DNA of 64,000 bases from Roseateles oligotrophus. Its GTDB lineage: Bacteria > Pseudomonadota > Gammaproteobacteria > Burkholderiales > Burkholderiaceae_C. Below are positions 25,066-34,927 of the stretch, one piece after another. The stretch covers positions 421,277 to 485,276 of the forward strand of contig NZ_JACHLP010000005.1 of assembly GCF_014204525.1 (NCBI RefSeq). Direction: 5' to 3'. Each line of letters opens with the position of its first letter. Position 1 is the stretch's first letter. The position numbers and the translations under genes were made by a program. Below the pieces are notes generated by a model. It was not told the origin of the DNA. It did not search any database and saw only the letters and a program-made list of their open reading frames with translations.

Positions 25066-26075
25066 GGCGACTCCGCCCCATGGGGACTCGGGCAATGGCG
25101 GCAGGCATGGATCTCGACCAGCGGGTGATGGATGCCGGGCAGGCCGGCGAGCGCGGCCTTGTACGCATCGGGTGCGGCGGGGCCGTGACTGACCACCGAG
25201 GCTGCGAGTGTCCAGGCGCCCTGGCCCACCGACCACAAGTGCAGATCGGTCACGCGGCTGTCCGCCACCGCTTCGAGCCGAGCGCGCACCTGGCGCCGCA
25301 ATTCGGCCGGGCCCTCGGCATCGAGCAGCACAGCACCGGTCTGGCGCAGCAGCCCGACGGCCCAGCGCGCCACCACGCCCAGCGCCAGCAATGCGATCAG
25401 AGGGTCCAGCCAGGTCCAGCCCCAGGCCCAGGCTGCGAGCAGACCGGCGATGGCGGCCACCGACGTGGCGGCATCGGCAAGCACATGCGCCAGTGCGGCA
25501 CCGAGGTTGTGGTCATGCACGTGGCCGGGGCGATCTTGAGGATCGTCGTGTCCGTGGTCGTGTTCATGAGCATGATCGTGCGCACCACCCAGGAGCCAAG
25601 CGGACAGCAGGTTCACCGCCAACCCCAGCACGGCCACGACCAGGGCTTCCGTCGGGCGCAGCGGTTCGGGACTCAGCAGGCGCTGCGCTGACTCGATGGC
25701 GGTCCACACCGTGGATGCCGCCAGGATCAGGGCGCTGGTGTAGGCCGCCAGATCGTTGATCTTGCCGCTGCCCAGGCTCAGGCGCCGGTCCCGGGCGTAG
25801 CGCCGCGACATGGCATAGGCGCCAGCCGCAAGGCCCAGTGCAACGGCGTGTCCCCCCATGTGCACCCCGTCGGCCAGCAGCGCCATGGAGCCCGTCCACC
25901 ACCCGGCGGCGATCTCCAGGCCCATCACCGCGACGGTCAGCATGGCCACCGTGGTGACCCGGCGCTCGGCCGGGCGTATGCCCTCCTGGCCGAAGTCATG
26001 GGTATGCGCCGAGGCATCGGCTTGCGGGCAGGTACGGGTCCCGACGGGCAGAGTACTCATGATGGCGTCGCGCAT
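25062..26075 (-). CDS. CDF-family divalent metal transporter, DmeF-like
   Basis: 337 aa, six predicted membrane segments. Metal-site signatures LLADGVHMGGH and HVLADAATSV are in helices II and V. The loop between helices IV and V is His-rich (HDHAHEHDHGHDD, then HVHDHN), as in DmeF-type Co/Ni and Fe exporters. The start overlaps the TonB receptor stop (TGATG). A metal efflux pump in a receptor/permease operon suggests the ligand may carry a metal other than iron, or that imported metal is balanced by efflux. Confidence 0.82.
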   Translation of the reverse strand: MRDAIMSTLPVGTRTCPQADASAHTHDFGQEGIRPAERRVTTVAMLTVAVMGLEIAAGWWTGSMALLADGVHMGGHAVALGLAAGAYAMSRRYARDRRLSLGSGKINDLAAYTSALILAASTVWTAIESAQRLLSPEPLRPTEALVVAVLGLAVNLLSAWLLGGAHDHAHEHDHGHDDPQDRPGHVHDHNLGAALAHVLADAATSVAAIAGLLAAWAWGWTWLDPLIALLALGVVARWAVGLLRQTGAVLLDAEGPAELRRQVRARLEAVADSRVTDLHLWSVGQGAWTLAASVVSHGPAAPDAYKAALAGLPGIHHPLVEIHACRHCPSPHGAESP

Positions 26076-28426
26076 CAGAAGAACTGCCAGGTGAAGCCCA
26101 GCCCCACCGTCCGGCCGCGCGTCGGCATGCCCACGTTGGCATTCGGGGTGAAGTAGTAGACGTACTGGTCGTAACGCTTGTCCTGCAGGTTGTCCACCCA
26201 GAGGTAAAGCTCTCCGGCACCCGAGGCGATGCCGATGCGCGCGTCGATCTTCTGCAAGCGCGGCAGGAAGATGTGGTTCTGCGGATCGTTGGCACGCGTG
26301 CTCATGACCCGGTAGGCCAGCAGCGTTGTGAGCTGCGGCGAGGCCAGCCCCATGAAACCGGGCAGCGGCCGGGTGTAGTTCACGGACAGCTTGCCGCTCC
26401 AGCGTGGCACGTCCGGCACGCGGTTGCCGGCGGCCACATCGCCGCCCGATACGCCCATCACCGACTGGGTGATGGTGGCGTCCGTGTAGACGGCGCCGCC
26501 CTTGAGGGTGAGGCCGGGCGCCGCGCGCCACTGGCCTTCGACTTCCAGGCCCCGGGCTCGCGTGTCGGCGTTGATCGCCTTGGTCGCGAAGGTGGTGTAG
26601 TCGTAGCCCAGCATGTGATCGTCGCGCACGCGATTGAAGAAGGCGGCAGTGGTCCATGCGAGACGGCGGTCGGCGCTCTCGAACTTGAGGCCCAGTTCCA
26701 GGCTGTCGACCTTGGCGGCCTTGAAGGGATCGCCGTCGGCGACCTGCGAGGTCTCGTCCTGGAAGCCCTTGGCCTTGTGCCCGTGGGCGAGCACGCCGTA
26801 CAGGTTGGTCTGGGTGTCCAGCGCCCAGGACAGCGCCACCCGCCCGGTCGCATACCGGTCGTCGAGCGAGCGGCTGTCCTGAGTAGCCGGATAGCCGGTG
26901 GTGACGAAGCTGGCGTCGTATTTCTTGCGCTCTTGCGTGTAGCGCAGGCCGCCGGTGAGCTTGAGCGCGGCCGCGAGCGGCACCGTGACTTCGCCGTAGG
27001 CCGCCTCGCTGCGCGTCTCGAAGTCGCGCAGGTTGTCGGTCATCCCGCCGACGGTGGTGTCGTACTCGCGCTTGGAGCCGTACAGATTGACGCCCGCCAC
27101 CCAGAACGTCGCGGCACCGGGCAGCGAGGACAAGCGCAGATCCTGGTTCCACGCGGATTCGTCGCGGTGATATTGCTTGAGGTACTCGGTGGGCATCCCG
27201 AACACGGTGGCCGCCACGATGCGATCGGCCCCCGAGGTCTGGTCTTCGCGGCGCTGCTGGAATGAAGTGTGAGACGTGAGGCGTGCATTGGCCAGGTCGT
27301 GATTGACTTCCAGCGCGTGCCGATGGCTCTTCACGTCGGCACCGAAAAGGCCGGGCGTGGCATCCAGGCTGGGCGGGTCGCCGTAGGGCCGCAGCAGCAT
27401 CAGGCCGACCTTGTCCTTCTGGTCCTGATGCTCGGTGGTCAGCAGCACCGACGTCGCCGCCCGCGGCTGCCACAGCACGCTGGCGCGCAAGCCGAGTTCC
27501 TTGGCTTTCATGATCGGCTCGCCGGTCTGGATGTTGTGGACCACGTCATCCGACTGCTGGCTGCGCAGCGCGATGCGCGCGCTCCAGTCCTCAGCGAGGG
27601 CGCCGCCCACGGCGCCCTCGATCAGCCGCTGTCCTTCCTGTCCGGCCTCGATGCGCGCATAGCCATCGGGCTCGCGGCTGGGCCTGCGTGTGACGATGTT
27701 GATGGCGCCAGCCTCGCTGTTGCGGCCGAAGAGCGTGCCCTGCGGCCCCTTGAGCACCTCGACGCGTTCCACGTCCAGCATGGGCAGCGAGGCGTTGCGT
27801 GCCGACAGCGGCGTGCCGTCCAGGTTGACGACCACCGAGCTGTCCTCGCTGCTGACTTGGTACAGCGATCCCACGCCGCGCATGCGCACATTGGCGTCGC
27901 CGAAGCCGCCCCAGGCGTTGACCTCGACTCCTGGGGTGTCGCGCAGGGCTTCTTCGAGCGTGGTGAGGCGCCGCTGCTCCAGCTCAAACCCCTGAACCGT
28001 GCTGACGCTGAACGGCACGTCCTTGGCGCGCTCGGCGCCGCGCCGGGCAGTGACCGTCACCGCGGGCAAGGTCTTGTCTGGCTCGGTGGCGGGCTGGGCT
28101 TGCTCGACCACCGCGATCACGAAGCGTCCATCGCGTTCCGCGATCTGGAGCGGATGTCCCGCAAGCAGGCGATGCAGCGCCCGCACTGGCTCGAAGCGGC
28201 CGCTCAGTGCAGAGGCCGGGGTTTCAGCCAGCCCTTGGGGCCACTGCAGCGGACGCTGAACCGCAACGCCGGCCTGTGCTTCGAACAGCCTCAGCGCGGC
28301 CTCGAGCGGCTGGGTTGGGATGTCGAAAGGCAGCTCGGCGGCCAGGCAGGTCCAATGAAACGATGCGAGTGCGACAAGTGCTGCGATGCGGTGGGCTTTG
28401 TTCGGGCGGGCTTGAAAGGATGTCAT
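26075..28426 (-). CDS. TonB-dependent receptor with STN domain
   Basis: 783 aa. Signal peptide (ALVALASFHWTCLA), then an STN domain (about 35-107) as found in receptors that signal to FecR-type proteins or work with regulators. The plug starts near 115 (LPAVTVTARRG), with VERVEVLKGPQGTLFGRNSE in the plug and a 22-strand-type barrel ending in FTWQFF with a terminal aromatic. No FecI/FecR genes are next to it, so the STN may be vestigial or act on a distant partner. It would import the metallophore used by this operon. Confidence 0.88.
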   Translation of the reverse strand: MTSFQARPNKAHRIAALVALASFHWTCLAAELPFDIPTQPLEAALRLFEAQAGVAVQRPLQWPQGLAETPASALSGRFEPVRALHRLLAGHPLQIAERDGRFVIAVVEQAQPATEPDKTLPAVTVTARRGAERAKDVPFSVSTVQGFELEQRRLTTLEEALRDTPGVEVNAWGGFGDANVRMRGVGSLYQVSSEDSSVVVNLDGTPLSARNASLPMLDVERVEVLKGPQGTLFGRNSEAGAINIVTRRPSREPDGYARIEAGQEGQRLIEGAVGGALAEDWSARIALRSQQSDDVVHNIQTGEPIMKAKELGLRASVLWQPRAATSVLLTTEHQDQKDKVGLMLLRPYGDPPSLDATPGLFGADVKSHRHALEVNHDLANARLTSHTSFQQRREDQTSGADRIVAATVFGMPTEYLKQYHRDESAWNQDLRLSSLPGAATFWVAGVNLYGSKREYDTTVGGMTDNLRDFETRSEAAYGEVTVPLAAALKLTGGLRYTQERKKYDASFVTTGYPATQDSRSLDDRYATGRVALSWALDTQTNLYGVLAHGHKAKGFQDETSQVADGDPFKAAKVDSLELGLKFESADRRLAWTTAAFFNRVRDDHMLGYDYTTFATKAINADTRARGLEVEGQWRAAPGLTLKGGAVYTDATITQSVMGVSGGDVAAGNRVPDVPRWSGKLSVNYTRPLPGFMGLASPQLTTLLAYRVMSTRANDPQNHIFLPRLQKIDARIGIASGAGELYLWVDNLQDKRYDQYVYYFTPNANVGMPTRGRTVGLGFTWQFF

Positions 28427-28486
28427 GAGGAAAGATGGGAGGCGGGCATGGATGAACAGGAGCTTGTGGCGGACGCCGGAGGGCGG

Positions 28487-29332
28487 TCATTCACGGGCGA
28501 AGCGCACGCGCACGATCGCGGGGAGGAATTTGGCAAGTGGCGGTATGTGCGCCATCCAGAGCCCCAGCCGCGCAGGGAAGGTTCTGAAACGGCGGTAGGG
28601 CTCGTGCTGCACCGAGGCGATGTGTGGACTCCACGCCCGCAACGCGGCCTCGATTTCGTCGCGATTGATGCCCCAGGGCATGGGCGGGGCGCGGTAGTGG
28701 CGCGTGACATCGAAGCCGTCCATGGTCTTGCGCGAGAACCAGCGCGGGATGGTGTCGAACATGAGTTCCCCCCCTTCGAAGCGCTTCGCCATCGCCGAGA
28801 TCAGACGCCCAACCTCGTCTTCGGGGAAATACATGAACAGGCCCTGGGCGGTGACGAAGACACCCTTGCTCGCCTCGACCTCGTCCATCCAGCTCAAGTC
28901 GAGCGCGGAGCGCACAATATGGCGGCATCGCTCGCTGGGTGCCAGGTAGCGCTCGCGCACGGCAATTGCGTCTGGCACATCCACGCACAACCAGCGCACA
29001 CGTCCATCGTCGCAGCGCTGGAACTGCGTCTCCAGCCCGCAGCCGAGCTCGACCACCATGCCGCCGGGATGCGCAGCAAGCCACGGACGCAGTGCCTCAT
29101 CAAACATCTGCGAGCGGGTGGCATGCGAACTGTCGGGACGACCGAAATGGGCCCGGTAGTCAAAAGCGATGGATTGGAAGATGCGCTCGGCCTCCGGATC
29201 ACGAAACCAAGCATCGGGGCGCAGGGATTCGGTGGCGCGGTTGTGCAGCGTCCACAGCATGGTCTGCGGTACGCCGCACAGCACCGGCGCGGCGTCAACT
29301 GTGGAAACGGGATTGAGCGGTGCTGGGGACAT
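28487..29332 (-). CDS. SAM methyltransferase, LCM/TcmP family
   Basis: 281 aa. Motif I VVELGCGLETQF (residues about 92-103), then WLCVDVPDAI and FVTAQGLFMYFPE, the pattern of leucine carboxyl methyltransferase/TcmP-type enzymes that methylate carboxyl or hydroxyl groups of small molecules. It is the promoter-proximal gene of the operon, 60 bp before the receptor. It may modify the metallophore or a breakdown product; the substrate is not shown by the sequence. Confidence 0.75.
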   Translation of the reverse strand: MSPAPLNPVSTVDAAPVLCGVPQTMLWTLHNRATESLRPDAWFRDPEAERIFQSIAFDYRAHFGRPDSSHATRSQMFDEALRPWLAAHPGGMVVELGCGLETQFQRCDDGRVRWLCVDVPDAIAVRERYLAPSERCRHIVRSALDLSWMDEVEASKGVFVTAQGLFMYFPEDEVGRLISAMAKRFEGGELMFDTIPRWFSRKTMDGFDVTRHYRAPPMPWGINRDEIEAALRAWSPHIASVQHEPYRRFRTFPARLGLWMAHIPPLAKFLPAIVRVRFARE

Positions 29333-29429
29333 GAATTGATCAAGGAGATTCGATGGATCCGTGGTGGTGCGAAGGCAAACGCCCAGCCCCTAGGACCCAC
29401 GCAAGGAACAGTTGCAAACTCTGTTCAAT

Positions 29430-29448
29430 AATAATGATTCGTATTACG
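29430..29448. promoter_or_regulatory. Fur-like box between the divergent operons
   Basis: AATAATGATTCGTATTACG matches the 19-bp Fur consensus at about 12 positions. It lies between the methyltransferase/receptor operon (minus) and the AraC gene (plus), so iron-loaded Fur could repress both. Confidence 0.6.
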
Positions 29449-29517
29449 ATTGCTACCCGGAACGGGCTCATTGCTGCTCGCATCGGATCAACAAAGGCAA
29501 GAGGAAGCGATGCATTG

Positions 29518-30498
29518 ATGCCCAGGTCGGACGCAGCCACATCGGTACCCCATCTCCTGGCTACGGAGATGATCAGAGACCCCAGCGAAGCCTTGGGGCT
29601 GGACCTTGTCTCGTCCAGTCATCGGCGGGTGGCGACCCGAGAGGGTGTGCAGCTGATGCACTGGTCCACGCGTCTGGCCAACCCGATCGAGCTCAGCGTG
29701 CTCGATGACAGCGGGTTCATCCATTTCAGCTACGTATTGCTGGGCGAATCCCTCGCGGTGCTGAACGGCAGGAAAGGACACGGTGTCGGTCGGAAGATCG
29801 ACGAGCGCCAAGTGCACGCAGCCAGCGGCAACATCGCGTTTGGCCCCGGTCAGTGCTGGCGATTTCACCAGCACGGCGTTTACGAGAGCGTTGGCGTCAT
29901 GCTGCGACATGACGCATTCGAGCAGTTGGTGGGCGACGCCGAGCCGACGCTGCGCCGTGCGCTGTCAAATGGACTGTGTTTTGAGACTGGGCACCGCGGC
30001 ACGGAATTGCATGCCACGGCCCAAGCATTGGCGCATGCGATGCGACACCGTCCGGGCGACAGCGAAGCTTCAGGAGAGCGGCACCCTTTATGGCTGCAGG
30101 CGCAAGGACTGACGCTGGTGAGCCTGCTTCTGGAGGCGCGGGCCGATACGGGTGGCGCAGGCGGATTGGACCGAGCAGATCAAATGCGTCTGGCCCGTGC
30201 GCGCACGCATCTCCTGTCCGATCTGTCGCAGCCTCCGCTGATCCTGGATGTGGCGCGCGAGAACGGGCTGAGCCCGGCGAAACTGAAGCGCGGGTTTCGC
30301 GCGCTGTACGGCTTCAGTGTGTACGGCCTGTTCCAGCACGAGCGCATGAACGAGGCCCGGCGCCGCCTGCTGCGGGAGGACACCAGTGTGTCGGCAGTGG
30401 CGTGCGATCTGGGCTACTCGAACATGAGCCACTTCTCAGCGGCATTTCGCAAGCAGTTCGGCGTCAATCCGGGAGAGGCCAGACGGCGCGGCCGATGA
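29518..30498 (+). CDS. AraC-family regulator (PchR/YbtA-like role)
   Basis: 326 aa from the ATG at 29518; the frame extends to 29353, but that would place the Fur-like box inside the gene. The C-terminal 100 residues hold the double HTH (LILDVARENGLSPAKLKRGF, VACDLGYSNMSHFSAAFRKQ). The N-terminal domain is a ligand-binding cupin. Such regulators bind the siderophore and activate receptor operons. It is divergent from the seven-gene operon across the Fur-like box. Confidence 0.85.
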   Translation: MPRSDAATSVPHLLATEMIRDPSEALGLDLVSSSHRRVATREGVQLMHWSTRLANPIELSVLDDSGFIHFSYVLLGESLAVLNGRKGHGVGRKIDERQVHAASGNIAFGPGQCWRFHQHGVYESVGVMLRHDAFEQLVGDAEPTLRRALSNGLCFETGHRGTELHATAQALAHAMRHRPGDSEASGERHPLWLQAQGLTLVSLLLEARADTGGAGGLDRADQMRLARARTHLLSDLSQPPLILDVARENGLSPAKLKRGFRALYGFSVYGLFQHERMNEARRRLLREDTSVSAVACDLGYSNMSHFSAAFRKQFGVNPGEARRRGR

Positions 30499-30517
30499 TC
30501 CGGCTGGCAATGGGCTC

Positions 30518-31225
30518 CTATGCGGATTTCTGCTTCCGAGTGGTAGTCGGATAGCCGAATGCGAAGAAGAAATGAGATACGCGAATCGTCCCGTGCGTGG
30601 GAGCAAGCGCGGCATCCCGCTCGTGTTCCGTATCGAAATCCGCCCCAGTGAACATCGCAGAAGGCCGGGCATAAGGGAGGCCCGAAGGCAAGCGCCGCAA
30701 ACGCAGAAACGTGGCAAGCGCGGCGTCCTGGAGTGCCTCCCTGATGGGTGGCACCACCTCAGGCTCCGGATCCAGCAGAACTCCCACCATGGCCGCAACG
30801 GCCTCCTTTCGGCTATAGATGCCCGTGACGAATCGCCCCAATCCCTGGTCTTGTAAATAGTGGTCACGGTGTTTCTTCTGGCGACCCAGGCGTTTGAACT
30901 CGAAGACCAGCTTCATGCCGCGGACGTCATCGTTCCAGCCGTAGACAATATCGGTCCGCCGCTCCTCAAGCATCGCGCCAGTGTTCGGATCAACGTCCCC
31001 GATGATGTCTTCGGCAGCCCACATACCGAGCAAGCCGCGTTCCCGTGCGACGTGGTTCTCAACGTACACCTTCAGCCGTTTGGTCAGCCCATCTTCCTTC
31101 GTCTTGGGATTGAAATCCGGGCGCGGCCGTCCCGCCAATTCTGTCCAGCCCTGACGCAGCGCCTCCACGGCCTCCGTGGCCGGCTGGATCGGAAAGGCAG
31201 CAAACCAGTCGACTGGAGACATCAT
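30518..31225 (-). CDS. PD-(D/E)XK nuclease-like protein
   Basis: 235 aa. RRTDIVYG and, about 20 residues later, VFEFKR give the D...ExK pattern of PD-(D/E)XK nucleases. It overlaps the methyltransferase gene by 4 bp (ATGA) and is the last gene of the unit, so it could supply DNA cleavage or be a specificity accessory. It converges on the AraC gene. Activity on DNA is inferred. Confidence 0.6.
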   Translation of the reverse strand: MMSPVDWFAAFPIQPATEAVEALRQGWTELAGRPRPDFNPKTKEDGLTKRLKVYVENHVARERGLLGMWAAEDIIGDVDPNTGAMLEERRTDIVYGWNDDVRGMKLVFEFKRLGRQKKHRDHYLQDQGLGRFVTGIYSRKEAVAAMVGVLLDPEPEVVPPIREALQDAALATFLRLRRLPSGLPYARPSAMFTGADFDTEHERDAALAPTHGTIRVSHFFFAFGYPTTTRKQKSA

Positions 31226-34200
31226 GCTGTCGCCTCCCCCTTCTCGACGGATTGGCGCACTTGCACACCACGGACGATATGCTCGGCATCTCGAAGAGCC
31301 TTTCGCACTGTCCAGTTGCGCTTGGTAAGCGGCCGCACAAGGTACAGCGCGCCATCAACCCAGAGATGCACATCCGGCACTAGGCAGAGGAAGTCTCCCG
31401 ATGGAATCGCGCAAAGCCCCGCATTTCTCAACTCGGCGAGTGTCGCAAGCACCAACTCGTCATTCATCGACGCGCTGACCTCGGGCCTGTCAGTGGAATC
31501 TCCCAGATACGAAATCCGCACGATGCCTGACGGCCCGGCGCGACTCGGGTCGTTCGCAACCACATCGACACGGAATCGGCCTTGGCCGCGTGCCTTCGTT
31601 CTCCACGCGGTCAAGGCATTGGCGAGGGTCTGGGCATAAATGCCGAAGTCCTCGGAGCTGGCCCTATGCTGAGCTGGGGTATCCAAACTTTTGAAACTGC
31701 GCGGCCGCACAGAGGGCATGAGGACGCGAACCGATTCACGGATCAGCGTCTGCTCTTCACCGGAGAGTCCGAAATAGGAAAAAACCGCCTCGTCCAACTC
31801 GTCACGCAACTCATCGTAGCGGGATGCTTGCTCAAGTTCGGGCAAGGCCATCAGTTCCGCCATGCAAGCCTGAACCGTCAAGAGCGCGTCCCGTGCCGCC
31901 GCCGGATCCGGCGCATCCTCTGGCACAAAGAACGGGAAGGTTTCGACGTCTGCCAGATGCACGCCGTTGCGCTCGCACAGCATCTTCCAGCCACGCATCA
32001 TGAGAAAGTAGCGGGCGAGCGTCGAGCGCAGATACGCCGCAGTGAACTGAAGCAGGGCAGCGTCCTCCTCGCGGCCAGCGATCACGCCGATGCTGTGGGT
32101 GAAGGAGGCCTGCCCATCGTAGTAGACCGCGCGAATGTTCTGCTCACCCTTGGAGAAACCATCCGGAAAAAGCACCCGCGGTCCATCGAAAACGGCACGC
32201 ACACCTTCGTTCAAACCCACGACAGTGTCCTGAGCCTCAGGCCACTTGGCCAGCAGTTCGGGATGAAGAACAGGCGAGCCCGCACGCAGCGCCGCAATGG
32301 GCACGAATGGCATCTGGCGCAGCTCGCCGGGATCGACCGCCTCACGGCTCTTGTCATGGAGATGGATCCCCTTGCGATATACCCAGCGCCGAAACTCGCG
32401 GGGCCCACGCCAGAAATCGGCAAACGTACCGCGCAAGGTCAACCGCGTCCAGATGGACAGGTCACTGGCATCTCCCCACATCATGGCGACAAGCAGTTGC
32501 GGATCCTCGGCAACCGAGCGGGTCTGCAGCGTGTGGCGATCGGCGGACTGCATGGTCAGCCGACCGAGGGCAAGACTAAGGTCGGCTTTCGGCACCAAAT
32601 AGTCGAACGTCTCCCCAAACGGAATGTGACTCAACAAGCCATCCGGACGCCTCTCCCCCAGGAAGACATGGCACGTGTTTTCAGCCGTAGGAAACAGCAG
32701 CCCCTGCAGATCGCCAAAGTTGATCAGGCGTGACGGTCGGTATCCCTTGAGAAGGTGAGCGACAAAGTCCGCGCTGGAAGCGCCGAGAAATTGGCCGATG
32801 GGAAGGATCAGGCAAGCTCGACCGCCCTCCGAGAGAAATTCAAGCGCGCGCAGCGCGTAGGCACCGGCGATCTGCCGCCGTGCGAAAGGAACACCAGCGC
32901 GATCCGCCCAGTCATCCGCCGACGTTCGGCTCTCACCCTCAGGTTCTGCCCAGGGAGGATTGGAGATAACCAATGAAAATCGGCGGGTGTGGAACGTGTG
33001 GGAAGTCCGGAAGAAGTCGGCCCGTTGGCTGCCATGGGCAAGGTTGCTCCCGTTGAGGGAGGGCAGCTTCGTTCCATCGCGCTCCTGTGCCGCCAAGATG
33101 TCCGCTGGGGCCAGCCCCTCAAGGAGTGACAGGTACAGGCTGAAGGCCGTCACGCGGCACGCCATGAAATTGATGTCGCCGCCAAAGATGCTGCGCTTGA
33201 GGAGCTCGCCCCGCTCGGCGAATCCGAGTTGCCTCCCCTGCCGCGCCTCGCACAGTGCAATCAGGCGACGATAGGCTGTGGTCAGCAGGATGCCTGAACC
33301 GCAGGCCCCATCAAAAATCGTCTCCGCCAACGGATCGGGCGAGGCCATGAGCGCCTGTTCAACCGCCAGCATTGCCAGGTTGCGGGGCGTGTAGTAGGCG
33401 CCATCCTTGGCCTGCTGCTCTGGCGTCAGAAACTTCTCATACAGACCGGAGAGCAGTTCGACGGGTATGTAGCTGAAATCGTAATTCCAGAAATCGCCCT
33501 GCCCCGTCTCCATGTCGGTTCGACGCAGAAACTGGTTCAGGAAATCGAATCCGTCATCTGTGAGGGCAGTCCAGGGATCGTGCCGGTCGTCACCCAGGAA
33601 ATCGCCATTGAAATCTCCCCGCAGACGATCGACCAGCACGCGCACGCCCTCGCGGTCCATTCGCGCAACGAGGTCATGAAGCTCACCGACGTCGCGACGC
33701 CCGCGATAGGTCACTCCAACAATCTCCCGATGCTCCAGATAGGAGACGAAGAGCACCTGCCCCATGAGCAGCTCTGCCCATCGCTTGCGGTCACTGGTCT
33801 TTGCTGCGCCACGAAAACCAGTACCCGCAAGTTTCGACACTGTCACCGACAAGTTCGCAAGCAGCTTGCTGTCCACCCGAGCCTTGACGTCGAACCAAGC
33901 CGGCAGCCTTCGCGACAGATTCGCAGTGGCGACATCGAGGGCGGAAAACGGACCATCCGGCCTGGCTTCTTGCAAACTGAAACGCTGCTCAGCCTTCTGG
34001 AGCTTTCGGACCGGAAGCGCAACCGCTTCGCGGTCGCGCAGCTCGATCACCACCGTTGCCAGGTTCTGATTCCAAATGCGTTTGCGGACATCGTCGAGCG
34101 CAGAAGCCGACAAAGGCTGGTCATCCGCCATGAAGACAACGGTTGGCACGCCTTCCACCACGAAGACCGCCTGAGCCCGAACGGCCCCGTCCGGCTTGAG

Positions 34201-34326
34201 CAGCGACTTGATCTCCAACGCATAAGGGTGCGCTTCGGAGATCGCCGCACCGCGGACGTGAAGCGCCGCAGGCTCGGCGGCATAGCCGAGCCTGTCCAGC
34301 CACTGCTTCAGCACTGCGTCCGCCAC
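31222..34326 (-). CDS. Large N6-adenine DNA methyltransferase (type II/IIG-like)
   Basis: 1034 aa. SAM motif I TIFDGACGSGILL is near residue 338 and catalytic NPPW near 456, typical of N6-adenine methylases. TPEQQAKDGAYYTPRNLA before motif I is shared by type I and IIG methylase domains. The first 150 residues resemble a restriction-type N-terminal domain but lack a clear catalytic triad. The C-terminal 400 residues probably read the target. It forms an operon with the HTH regulator upstream and the nuclease-like gene downstream. Confidence 0.8.
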   Translation of the reverse strand: MADAVLKQWLDRLGYAAEPAALHVRGAAISEAHPYALEIKSLLKPDGAVRAQAVFVVEGVPTVVFMADDQPLSASALDDVRKRIWNQNLATVVIELRDREAVALPVRKLQKAEQRFSLQEARPDGPFSALDVATANLSRRLPAWFDVKARVDSKLLANLSVTVSKLAGTGFRGAAKTSDRKRWAELLMGQVLFVSYLEHREIVGVTYRGRRDVGELHDLVARMDREGVRVLVDRLRGDFNGDFLGDDRHDPWTALTDDGFDFLNQFLRRTDMETGQGDFWNYDFSYIPVELLSGLYEKFLTPEQQAKDGAYYTPRNLAMLAVEQALMASPDPLAETIFDGACGSGILLTTAYRRLIALCEARQGRQLGFAERGELLKRSIFGGDINFMACRVTAFSLYLSLLEGLAPADILAAQERDGTKLPSLNGSNLAHGSQRADFFRTSHTFHTRRFSLVISNPPWAEPEGESRTSADDWADRAGVPFARRQIAGAYALRALEFLSEGGRACLILPIGQFLGASSADFVAHLLKGYRPSRLINFGDLQGLLFPTAENTCHVFLGERRPDGLLSHIPFGETFDYLVPKADLSLALGRLTMQSADRHTLQTRSVAEDPQLLVAMMWGDASDLSIWTRLTLRGTFADFWRGPREFRRWVYRKGIHLHDKSREAVDPGELRQMPFVPIAALRAGSPVLHPELLAKWPEAQDTVVGLNEGVRAVFDGPRVLFPDGFSKGEQNIRAVYYDGQASFTHSIGVIAGREEDAALLQFTAAYLRSTLARYFLMMRGWKMLCERNGVHLADVETFPFFVPEDAPDPAAARDALLTVQACMAELMALPELEQASRYDELRDELDEAVFSYFGLSGEEQTLIRESVRVLMPSVRPRSFKSLDTPAQHRASSEDFGIYAQTLANALTAWRTKARGQGRFRVDVVANDPSRAGPSGIVRISYLGDSTDRPEVSASMNDELVLATLAELRNAGLCAIPSGDFLCLVPDVHLWVDGALYLVRPLTKRNWTVRKALRDAEHIVRGVQVRQSVEKGEATA

Positions 34327-34389
34327 GCTACACCCCTCTGCGCATCAAACCGTGCCTACCACGCACTGCGACGCTCCAAGCTTGGCGGC

Positions 34390-34896
34390 TCATGCCGATC
34401 TCCTCTGGCGGGGGCGACTCACCGCCTTGACCGTCGGGGTATCGCGCGTGGCAGGCAAGGAGAAAAGATCAAGTTGACCAGCAGCCACATCAGGCAAGGC
34501 AAAGCCGTCCCGCAGGACAGCAAGGTGCGGATCGAGACGAACAACGATGGCATCGGCTTCGGACGGCAGCGACCCATCATCCAGAAAGAACCATGTGCCT
34601 CCGGGAGCCAACGCCAAGCGCCGGCCCCAAAGCGCAATGAAAGAGGTTGATCGCAGTGCCTTGCGCAACTGGGCGAACGCGCCTTGATGCGTCTGCAGCT
34701 CAACAGCAAACTGGTCGCGAAGAAGCACGGCCAGCCGAAGGACGAGGATGGTTTGCCAACTGAACTGTGCAGGCGATCCCTTCGTCTTCGGACGCACGTC
34801 CGCCGACACCAGCGCACGTCGACTGGTCCACTCGCGAAGCTTCTCTATCGAAAGGCCCGTCAGCTTCGATGCCACCGGGGTCGGAACCAGTCGCAT
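34390..34896 (-). CDS. HTH regulator of the restriction-modification unit
   Basis: 168 aa from the ATG at 34896, six bases after AAAGGA. The first 60 residues (VASKLTGLSIEKLREWTSRR, then SPAQFSWQTILVLRLAVLL) look like a MerR-type winged helix. The rest is unrecognised. It lies 64 bp before the methyltransferase gene. Two palindromes just upstream are the probable operators, so it would set the timing of methyltransferase versus nuclease expression. Confidence 0.6.
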   Translation of the reverse strand: MRLVPTPVASKLTGLSIEKLREWTSRRALVSADVRPKTKGSPAQFSWQTILVLRLAVLLRDQFAVELQTHQGAFAQLRKALRSTSFIALWGRRLALAPGGTWFFLDDGSLPSEADAIVVRLDPHLAVLRDGFALPDVAAGQLDLFSLPATRDTPTVKAVSRPRQRRSA

Positions 34897-34927
34897 AGCC
34901 ATCCTTTCAACAGAGTTCGCCAACGTC

